Made by a program: the position numbers and the translations under genes. Below, one piece after another: positions 58,181-64,000 of a DNA stretch of 64,000 nucleotides. Position 1 is the stretch's first letter, and each line of letters begins with the position of its first letter. The stretch comes from Mucilaginibacter ginkgonis (GTDB lineage: Bacteria; Bacteroidota; Bacteroidia; Sphingobacteriales; Sphingobacteriaceae). The notes under the pieces were generated by a model that was not told the DNA's origin, did no database searches, and saw only the letters and a list, made by a program, of their open reading frames with translations. The stretch spans positions 682,001-746,000 of the forward strand of contig NZ_CP066775.1 of the NCBI RefSeq assembly GCF_009754905.2, in the 5' to 3' direction.

Positions 58181-61100
58181 CTACACCACCATATTCACTA
58201 TCCTGCCTTTAACAACGATCACTTTCTTTGGCGCTTTACCTTCCAGGTATTTCTGCACGTCGGCGTTGGCCAGAACGAAATCCTCAACTTCTTTAGTCTC
58301 CAATGAAAGCGGAATGTTAAGGTTCATTTTCATTTTGCCGTTTATAGAAATAGGATAGGCAAACTCATCTTCTACCAGGTAACCCGGGTTGAACTGCGGA
58401 TAAGGTGCGTAAGACAGCGTACCCGGCTGGTTGCCCAGCAACACCCAAAGCTCTTCGCAAATGTGCGGTGCATACGGCGACAGGATGATCACCATATCCT
58501 GTAATATCGCCCGCTTGTTACATTTCAGGTCGGTGAGTTCATTGACCGCGATCATGAAACTGGATACTGAGGTGTTAAAAGAGAACCTGTCAATATCTTC
58601 TTCAACCTTGCGAATGATCTTGTGCAGCGACTTCAGTTCTGCTTTGGTTGGCGCTTCATCAGATATATTTAGCTCCCACTGCTCATTATGAAACAAACGC
58701 CAAAACTTGCGTAGAAATTTGAATACACCCTCTATGCCGTTGGTATTCCACGGTTTGCTTTGCTCGAGCGGACCAAGGAACATCTCGTACATGCGCAGGG
58801 TGTCGGCACCGTAACGTTCTATAATGTCATCGGGGTTAACTACGTTAAACTTCGACTTCGACATCTTTTCGACCTCGACGCCGCAGATGTATGGAGCCCC
58901 ACCCCGGCCCTCCCCGGAAGGGAGGGAGACAGAACCGTCCTCAAGTATCAGAATGGCGTCTGCAAATTCCGGTCTCCAGTCTCTAAACTTTTTGATATTT
59001 AGGTTATCGTTTTCAACTATGTTAACGTCAACGTGTATTGGTGAACTGTGAGTTGCGAAGTTACTTTTTATAGGAAACCCCCATTCCTCGAATAACATTC
59101 CTGCACTTGCATTAGGGTCGTTGTACCGGTTCCACTGCTTTTTTGATAGAAAATAGTGACTTGGCGACTCGTCCTCATCAAATTTTGTTACACGATACAC
59201 AAAGTTACTGCGGCCCTGTATCATCCCCTGGTTAATGAGCTTTTTAAAAGGCTCTTCTTCTACCACAAGGTTTAGGTCTTTCATAAACTTATTCCAGAAA
59301 CGGCTGTACAGCAAGTGGCCGGTAGCATGCTCGGAACCGCCGATGTATAGGTCAACCGCTTTCCAATAATCCACCGCGTCTTTAGATGCGAATTCAGCAT
59401 TGTTATCAGCATCCATATAACGGTACCAGTACCAGCTGCTGCCTGCCCAACCAGGCATGGTGGAAAGTTCGTAAGGGAAAGCCTCACTTTGAGCCCCCTC
59501 TAAATCTCCCCCGGGAGGGGAGACTTTTTCTAAAGCCCTCCCTGCCGGGGAGGGTTTGGGTGGGGCTTTGTAAGTCCAACCCTCGGCTCTTCCTAATGGC
59601 GGTTCGCCGGTTTCTGTGGGCAGGTATTTGTCCACTTCGGGTAGTATTAATGGCAGGTCGCTTTCGCTGATCAGGTATGGCAGGTCGTTTTTAAAGTAAA
59701 CCGGCACGGGTTCGCCCCAATAGCGCTGGCGGCCAAAAATGGCATCGCGCATACGGAAGTTTACGCGCGCTTTGCCCGAGCCTACTTCTTCCAGCTTGGC
59801 AATAACCGCCGATGTAGCTTCTTTATAATTCAGTCCGTTTATAAAATCAGAATTAATGTATTTGCCCTCTTTGGTCGGATCGGCCTCTGTTTCTATATTC
59901 TGTATGTCGATGATCGGGATGATCGGCAGATCAAAATGTTTGGCAAACAAATAATCGCGCTGGTCGCCCGACGGAACTGCCATAACCGCGCCTGTACCAT
60001 AGCCTGCCAGCACATAGTCGGCTATCCAGACCGGCACCTGCTCATTATTCAGCGGGTTAATTACATAACTACCTGTAAACACGCCTGATACCGTTTTGGT
60101 ATCAGCCATTCGGTCCAGTTCCGATTTCTTTTTAGTTTGAGCGATGTACGCTTCGACCGCTGCTTTCTGTTCAGGAGTAGTCAGGGATGAAACCAACTCA
60201 TGCTCAGGCGCTATCACTAAAAACGTAACGCCAAAAATGGTATCGGCACGGGTGGTGAAAACCTCTATGAAAGGAGCCTCACCCCGGCCTTCTCCAAAGG
60301 AGAGGGAGGCAATAGGAAATCGAACCAGCGCACCCACACTTTTACCTATCCAGTTGCGCTGCATTTCTTTAAGCGGCTCAGGCCAGTCGATGGTGTCCAG
60401 GCCTTGCAGTAAGCGGTCGGCGTAAGCGGTGATGCGCATGCTCCACTGCATCATTTTCTTCTGCTCAACAGGGTAGCCCCCGCGTTCAGAGAAGCCGTCT
60501 TTAACTTCGTCGTTCGCAAGTACCGTTCCCAAGGCAGGGCACCAGTTTACCGTGCTTTCGCGCAGGTAGGTGAGGCGGTATTTCAACAATTCGGTTTGTT
60601 GTTCTTCGTTGCTGAATCCATCCCACTGGCCGGCGGTAAAGGTTTGTGTATCCTCATCACTAACGGCATTGATGCCTGCCGATCCATTGGTTTCGAAATG
60701 TTTAACCAGCGTATCTATCGACTCGGCTTTGTCAGCGTCTTTATTGTACCACGAGTTGAACAGCTGCATAAATATCCACTGCGTCCACTTGTAATATCCC
60801 GGCGAACTGGTGCGCACTTCGCGGCTCCAATCGAAAGAGAAGCCGATCTGGTCTAACTGGCGACGGTAGGTAGCTATATTTTGCTCGGTAGTGATGGCAG
60901 GGTGCTGGCCTGTTTGTATCGCATATTGCTCGGCCGGCAGGCCGAAGCTATCGTAACCCATAGGATGCAGCACGTTAAAGCCTTTGAGGCGTTTATAACG
61001 CGCAAAAATATCAGAAGCAATATAGCCCAGCGGGTGCCCTACATGCAGCCCCGCGCCCGAAGGGTAGGGGAACATATCCAGCACGTAATATTTGGGTTTT

Positions 61101-61186
61101 GAGGAGTGGTTGTCGGCTTTAAAAGTCTGATCGTCGGCCCAAAACTTTTGCCACTTTTTCTCTATATCTTTAAACTGGTAGTCCAT
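58181..61186 (-). CDS. leuS: Leucyl-tRNA synthetase with in-frame repeat-derived insertions
   Basis: A 1001-residue class I synthetase that charges tRNA(Leu). The HIGH-type motif is [13 protein letters not shown] (about residue 48), and the KMSKS motif is [16 protein letters not shown] (about 780). The editing domain and [13 protein letters not shown] are also present. Three insertions not expected for the family are encoded by palindromic repeats: near residues 293-306 ([12 protein letters not shown]), 536-566 ([12 protein letters not shown] plus [10 protein letters not shown]) and 752-764 ([12 protein letters not shown]). They lie between conserved blocks, presumably in surface loops, which would explain why this essential gene is still open. 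Confidence 0.96.
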   Translation of the reverse strand: MDYQFKDIEKKWQKFWADDQTFKADNHSSKPKYYVLDMFPYPSGAGLHVGHPLGYIASDIFARYKRLKGFNVLHPMGYDSFGLPAEQYAIQTGQHPAITTEQNIATYRRQLDQIGFSFDWSREVRTSSPGYYKWTQWIFMQLFNSWYNKDADKAESIDTLVKHFETNGSAGINAVSDEDTQTFTAGQWDGFSNEEQQTELLKYRLTYLRESTVNWCPALGTVLANDEVKDGFSERGGYPVEQKKMMQWSMRITAYADRLLQGLDTIDWPEPLKEMQRNWIGKSVGALVRFPIASLSFGEGRGEAPFIEVFTTRADTIFGVTFLVIAPEHELVSSLTTPEQKAAVEAYIAQTKKKSELDRMADTKTVSGVFTGSYVINPLNNEQVPVWIADYVLAGYGTGAVMAVPSGDQRDYLFAKHFDLPIIPIIDIQNIETEADPTKEGKYINSDFINGLNYKEATSAVIAKLEEVGSGKARVNFRMRDAIFGRQRYWGEPVPVYFKNDLPYLISESDLPLILPEVDKYLPTETGEPPLGRAEGWTYKAPPKPSPAGRALEKVSPPGGDLEGAQSEAFPYELSTMPGWAGSSWYWYRYMDADNNAEFASKDAVDYWKAVDLYIGGSEHATGHLLYSRFWNKFMKDLNLVVEEEPFKKLINQGMIQGRSNFVYRVTKFDEDESPSHYFLSKKQWNRYNDPNASAGMLFEEWGFPIKSNFATHSSPIHVDVNIVENDNLNIKKFRDWRPEFADAILILEDGSVSLPSGEGRGGAPYICGVEVEKMSKSKFNVVNPDDIIERYGADTLRMYEMFLGPLEQSKPWNTNGIEGVFKFLRKFWRLFHNEQWELNISDEAPTKAELKSLHKIIRKVEEDIDRFSFNTSVSSFMIAVNELTDLKCNKRAILQDMVIILSPYAPHICEELWVLLGNQPGTLSYAPYPQFNPGYLVEDEFAYPISINGKMKMNLNIPLSLETKEVEDFVLANADVQKYLEGKAPKKVIVVKGRIVNMVV
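58894..58930. repeat. GAAGG palindromic element, copy d (inside leuS)
   Basis: Minus strand GTCTCCCTCCCTTCCGGGGA then GGGCCGGGGTGGGGCTC. In frame, encodes [12 protein letters not shown] just before the KMSKS region ([13 protein letters not shown]). Confidence 0.85.
59491..59570. repeat. GAAGG palindromic elements, copies e and f (inside leuS)
   Basis: Two units side by side, 59491-59524 and 59532-59570, adding about 30 residues between [10 protein letters not shown] and [11 protein letters not shown]. The second reads [14 protein letters not shown]; the first reads [13 protein letters not shown]. Confidence 0.8.
60273..60310. repeat. GAAGG palindromic element, copy g (inside leuS)
   Basis: Minus strand GCCTCCCTCTCCTTTGGAGA then AGGCCGGGGTGAGGCTC. 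In frame, encodes [12 protein letters not shown] between GALVRFPI and [11 protein letters not shown]. Confidence 0.85.
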
Positions 61187-61286
61187 TATCGCAATCGCTG
61201 TAAATATTCAGCGATGGCGAAATTAAGAAAATTGGGCGGTTTTTGGGCAGGCAATGGCTTAATGAACAGATGACCCAACGCGTTTG

Positions 61287-61456
61287 CTGTTTCACTGTTT
61301 CACCTGAAACAGTTGAAACAGTTGTTCCATACTTTTAGGTATGTGACAGGAACTTGCTCTTTGCTGGTTATCAGGGGCTAACAGCGTTTACCTGCAAGCA
61401 CTACTTTGTCAGTACGTGGGCTTTTAAGCACTTGAAACACTAATATTACTGACAAA
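61287..61456. promoter_or_regulatory. Dense inverted repeats upstream of symporter gene
   Basis: Within the 328-bp gap after leuS: two CTGTTTCA (61287-61302) facing two TGAAACAG (61305-61312, 61314-61321); a small hairpin CATAC-TTTTAG-GTATG (61328-61343); and a 10-bp perfect inverted repeat TTTGTCAGTA (61405-61414) / TACTGACAAA (61447-61456) with a 32-nt spacer. These look like operator sites for the leuS/symporter divergent region. Confidence 0.55.
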
Positions 61457-61514
61457 CTCAAATCATTACTGGCATTGTAGTGCCGGATGATTTTTATGAT
61501 TATTATTGTTATCA

Positions 61515-62774
61515 ATGAAACGCTTATTCTCTAACCTAACCTTTCAGGTATTGCTTGCCATCGTTCTTGGTGTGCTGGTAGGTATCTATTTTAAATCGTT
61601 CGCGCCAACGGCGAAAGATATCAGCGACACCTTTATCAAGATGATCACCATGCTCATAGCGCCCATCATTTTTTGCGTCATCGTGTTAGGCATTGCCAAC
61701 ATGAATGATATGAAAAAGGTGGGCAGGGTAGGAGGTAAGGCTATTTTATATTTCGAGATCGTTACGACTTTTGCTTTGCTGCTGGGTGTGGTATTGGCCA
61801 ACGTTTTGCGGCCCGGCGATGGTATGGTTGTTAAGGCCGTTAGCGCCGCACAGAATATCAAACTGGCGGGCTATGAGAAGCAAGCCACGCAAATGCATTG
61901 GGGCGATTTTTTTACGCACATTATCCCCGGTAACGCTTTTAAGGCGTTTACAGATGGCGACATTCTGCAGATCTTATTCTTCGCGATATTATTTGGCTAT
62001 GGGCTGAGCAAGTTGGGTGAAGAAGGCAAGGGTGTAGTCCGCGGTATAGATAAAATATCCAAGGTGCTCTTCAATATAATGGGAGTGGTGATGCGCGTAG
62101 CGCCGATAGGTGCCTTTGGGGGGATGGCTTATACAGTCGGCACTTATGGTTTGTCGACACTTGTGCCAATGCTCAAGCTTTTGGGAGCGGTGTACCTGGC
62201 CATGCTCATATTCATTTTTGTAGTGCTTAATATTATCTGCTTTATCTACAAGATCAGTTTATGGCAGTATTTAAAATATATAAGGCAAGAGATCTTTATT
62301 GTTTTGGGCACCTCATCGTCAGAGCCGGTATTACCTGCCATGATGCAAAAGATGGAACGATTTGGCTGTGCTAAATCGGTTGTCGGACTGGTGATCCCGA
62401 CGGGTTACTCATTTAACCTGGATGGCACAACCATTTATTTATCCATGTCGGTCATCTTTCTGGCACAAGTGTTTCATATCCCGCTGTCACTTGGTCAGCA
62501 GTTGACCATCATTGGTATTTTGATGATCACCTCGAAAGGCGCGGCTGGCGTGACCGGGAGCGGCTTTATTGTGCTGGCTTCTACCTTGACGGCGATAAAG
62601 ATCATTCCGCTGGAAAGCGTTGCTATACTTTTAGGCGTAGACAGGTTTATGTCGCTGGCCCGGGCATTGACGAACGTGATCGGAAACGGACTCGCCAGCG
62701 TGGTGATCGCTAAAAGTGAAAAGGAGTTTGATGAGGCGAAATATCAAAAGGCGATTAACCCCCTAACCCCCTGA
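61515..62774 (+). CDS. Dicarboxylate/amino-acid:cation symporter (DAACS)
   Basis: A 419-residue inner-membrane carrier of the GltP/DctA family that imports C4-dicarboxylates or acidic amino acids with H+ or Na+. Hallmarks are the serine-rich loop ... VLGTSSSEPVLPAMMQKM, the PTGYSFNLDGTTIYLSMSVIF helix, GAAGVTGSGFIVLASTL, and the DRFMSLARALTNVIGN substrate-binding motif. The last residues (INPLTP) and stop codon come from a palindromic repeat, so the normal C terminus has probably been trimmed or replaced. Confidence 0.92.
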   Translation: MKRLFSNLTFQVLLAIVLGVLVGIYFKSFAPTAKDISDTFIKMITMLIAPIIFCVIVLGIANMNDMKKVGRVGGKAILYFEIVTTFALLLGVVLANVLRPGDGMVVKAVSAAQNIKLAGYEKQATQMHWGDFFTHIIPGNAFKAFTDGDILQILFFAILFGYGLSKLGEEGKGVVRGIDKISKVLFNIMGVVMRVAPIGAFGGMAYTVGTYGLSTLVPMLKLLGAVYLAMLIFIFVVLNIICFIYKISLWQYLKYIRQEIFIVLGTSSSEPVLPAMMQKMERFGCAKSVVGLVIPTGYSFNLDGTTIYLSMSVIFLAQVFHIPLSLGQQLTIIGILMITSKGAAGVTGSGFIVLASTLTAIKIIPLESVAILLGVDRFMSLARALTNVIGNGLASVVIAKSEKEFDEAKYQKAINPLTP

Positions 62775-62783
62775 AGGGGGAAG
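62757..62783. repeat. GAAGG-like palindromic element, copy h (gene 3' end)
   Basis: TAACCCCCTAACCCCCTGAA then GGGGGAAG. It forms the 3' end of the symporter gene, with the TGA stop at its centre (62772-62774). Confidence 0.7.
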
Positions 62784-62829
62784 AATTTCGAATGTCGAAT
62801 TTTCAATTTCGAACTTTGAACGAAAGTTA

Positions 62830-62871
62830 ATTCTGTTAATTCTCAAATTCCGTAAATTCGGATTCAGACAA
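62830..62871 (+). repeat. ATTCTGTTAATTCT...GTAAATTC repeat
   Basis: ATTCTGTTAATTCTCAAATT then CCGTAAATTCGGATTCAGACA, a known style of Bacteroidota intergenic repeat. A shorter related copy lies at 63567-63596 (ATTCTGTAAATTCCAGTTCA). Confidence 0.5.
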
Positions 62872-62873
62872 AA

Positions 62874-63152
62874 ATGCTCATCACCTTTTACACCGCGCTT
62901 TTAGGACTCTTTACCGGACTTACCTACTCGTTCGCGCTTGGTTTTGCATGGGACGATGGGGTAGAATACGGCTTGGGCATTGGGCTGATATTGGGCGTTT
63001 TGTTATTTATCGTTCAACGCTTCCTGACTGCGCGCAATGCAATTAATGCAAAAGACACGCAAATGCTTAGCAGTTATATGCTGGTGATGTTTATGGCGAT
63101 AAGTGTGTTTAGCGGAATAATTGTTTGGCTATTTAGGGTGGCGATATTTTAG
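62874..63152 (+). CDS. Small membrane protein, three helices
   Basis: A 92-residue protein with three hydrophobic segments (FYTALLGLFTGLTYSFALGF, YGLGIGLILGVLLFIVQRFL, MLVMFMAISVFSGIIVWLF). Function and family not recognised. It starts 100 bp after the symporter stop codon, with repeat DNA between them. Confidence 0.6.
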   Translation: MLITFYTALLGLFTGLTYSFALGFAWDDGVEYGLGIGLILGVLLFIVQRFLTARNAINAKDTQMLSSYMLVMFMAISVFSGIIVWLFRVAIF

Positions 63153-63232
63153 GGCTTTCGCGCTACTGATATTTCGGAAATATCAGTATAACACCTTAGA
63201 TGCAAGGCTTGAATAATCAAAAGTGACAAATT

Positions 63233-63270
63233 TGTCATTGCGAGGCACGAAGCAATCCCGTAGGATGATT
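63233..63270 (+). repeat. GTCATTGCGAGG intergenic repeat, copy 2
   Basis: GTCATTGCGAGGCACGAAGC followed by AATCCCGTAGGATG. Copy 1 is at 50404-50445. It begins the repeat-filled 737-bp gap before sucD. Confidence 0.55.
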
Positions 63271-63284
63271 GTCGGCGGCTCAGG

Positions 63285-63455
63285 TGCCGCAAAGGCTTTG
63301 TTCTTTTGTCTTAGCAACAAAAGAACCAAAAATGCCAAGTCAGCGCAAGGCTTCTTTTGCCGCACAAAGCCTTTGCCCTGCAAAATTGCTGCATCGGCCC
63401 TCAACCCCGCAGGCCTAGTACCTGCAGCAATTTATCACCGAAGCTGCGCGCTGAC
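63285..63455 (+). repeat. 170-bp structured repeat, copy 2
   Basis: Inverted relative to copy 1 (57843-58010). Starts GCCGCAAAGGC, ends CGAAGCTGCGCGCTGAC. The central hairpin is GTTCTTTTGT / ACAAAAGAAC (63299-63308 / 63316-63325) with loop CTTAGCA, then CCAAAAA. It keeps pairing although its stem bases differ from copy 1. Open frames across it are chance. Confidence 0.75.
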
Positions 63456-63598
63456 ATATAAGGCCCAATTTCCGTTATTACCACTGCCTTTTAAATAACT
63501 TCATCCAACATTGCCGAAGCAGCGCGCAAAAAAAAGTTACCTTTTATTGAATAAGCCGATGGCATTCTTACATTCTGTAAATTCCAGTTCAGACATTT

Positions 63599-63688
63599 GC
63601 GTTAGGGATAGTAGTGAAAAGCCCGCATTCCGCAATATCGGGAGAGGACTTGTAACGGATAGCCCGGCCCGCGAAGCGGGCAACGCCC
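63599..63688 (-). repeat. 90-bp GGCGTT...CTAACGC repeat, copy 2
   Basis: Inverted copy of the element at 53729-53818, same length. It includes the hairpin CCCGC-GAA-GCGGG (63668-63680) near its GGCGTT end. The remainder of the gap to 63859 shows no gene. Confidence 0.65.
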
Positions 63689-63859
63689 AAAATATAAAGC
63701 GTTGGGAGTGCTTATTGGCAATAGTAATTTGATTTACCATCTTCATCAAATTCATAACAGCAACTCTTAACTCACACAACACACCATTCTTACCTCACAA
63801 ACTTTTCGTAAAATCTTTATTTCTCTTTCCTCGCATTAAGGCTTTTTCCTTAAAAACAT

Positions 63860-63867
63860 TAGCTTTG
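63860..63867 (+). promoter_or_regulatory. -7 box TAGCTTTG for sucD
   Basis: TAGCTTTG, 22 bp before the sucD start codon. Confidence 0.55.
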
Positions 63868-63889
63868 CCATCGCTAACAGAAAAACATC

Positions 63890-64000
63890 ATGAGCGTTCT
63901 CGTAAATAAAGATTCGAAAGTAATTGTACAAGGTTTTACCGGTAACGAAGGTACTTATCATGCAGAGCAGATGATCGCCTACGGTACACAGGTGGTTGGT
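63890..64000 (+). CDS. sucD: Succinyl-CoA synthetase alpha subunit (partial, runs off the window)
   Basis: Only the first 37 residues are present: [20 protein letters not shown] then [17 protein letters not shown]. They match the N terminus of the alpha subunit of succinate-CoA ligase, which makes ATP (or GTP) from succinyl-CoA in the citric acid cycle. The CoA-binding domain start VIVQGFTG is clear. The rest lies beyond the window. Confidence 0.92.
   Translation, partial: MSVLVNKDSKVIVQGFTGNEGTYHAEQMIAYGTQVVG

Noticed and set aside
63223..63498. 91-codon frame beginning MTNLSLRGTKQS
   Set aside because: It reads straight through two known repeat elements (GTCATTGCGAGG unit and the 170-bp repeat); no domain or start signal.
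57843..63688. CRISPR array as an explanation for the repeats in this part
   Set aside because: Copies are far apart, of several unrelated families and in both orientations; there is no regular repeat-spacer pattern and no cas gene.
63537..63782. Minus-strand frame of 81 codons before sucD
   Set aside because: It lies over the 90-bp repeat and its flanks; low-quality composition and no family resemblance.

Overview
The window reads as a chromosome segment of a soil or plant-associated Bacteroidota, most likely family Sphingobacteriaceae (Mucilaginibacter or Pedobacter type). Support: a SusC/SusD pair with an ECF sigma factor and FecR regulator, promoter boxes of the Bacteroidota TAnnTTTG type, few Shine-Dalgarno sequences, a tmRNA whose tag ends in YALAA, a fused two-component 2-oxoacid dehydrogenase E1, and several families of short intergenic repeats. 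The genus is an inference.

Layout. 0-5 kb: a minus-strand export cassette with four paralogous double-glycine leader peptides, a HlyD-type adaptor and a C39-peptidase ABC exporter; this is the best candidate for a little-described system. 5.7-13.9 kb: a frameshifted GH5-like glycosidase, an outer-membrane barrel protein, a 3-hydroxyisobutyrate dehydrogenase-like enzyme, small stress-type proteins (DoxX, DUF3140, DUF4142, RidA) and an intact IS3-family element with terminal repeats, a 3-bp target duplication and an A6G slippery site. 14.2-22.4 kb: an ECF sigma/FecR/SusC (with STN domain)/SusD uptake locus followed by a seven-heme cytochrome c lipoprotein. 23-24.5 kb: a DUF2807 protein and two small proteins. 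24.7-33.2 kb: a glycoconjugate locus in two converging operons (NodU-type carbamoyltransferase, GT2, GT9; and GT, GT4, GmhB-like phosphatase, GT9) next to an orphan LuxR-type response regulator. 33.8-34.1 kb: ssrA.

34-48 kb is mostly housekeeping: aminotransferase, DUF1573, fused E1, a RelE/ParE toxin-antitoxin pair, nitroreductase, two L,D-transpeptidase-type proteins, DinB, a stand-alone CheB, moaC and a mobA-like gene, a HAD phosphatase, an MFS transporter and aroC. 48.6-55.8 kb is a minus-strand maltose/starch cluster (two exported GH13 enzymes, a GH65 phosphorylase and beta-phosphoglucomutase), which together would degrade alpha-glucans to maltose, phosphorolyse it and feed glucose 6-phosphate to glycolysis. 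55.9-64 kb: a small membrane protein, YoaK-like protein, beta carbonic anhydrase, leuS, a dicarboxylate/amino-acid symporter, a small membrane protein and the start of sucD.

From about 35 kb onward the DNA is studded with interspersed repeats. One family, a 35-40 bp palindromic element, occurs between genes but also lies in frame inside aroC (once) and leuS (four units at three sites). Another family (about 170 bp) has two copies whose central hairpin differs in sequence but keeps perfect pairing. A separate 63-bp element occurs in opposite orientations near 0.1 kb and 11 kb. All identifications come from reading sequence and motifs; no database search was run.
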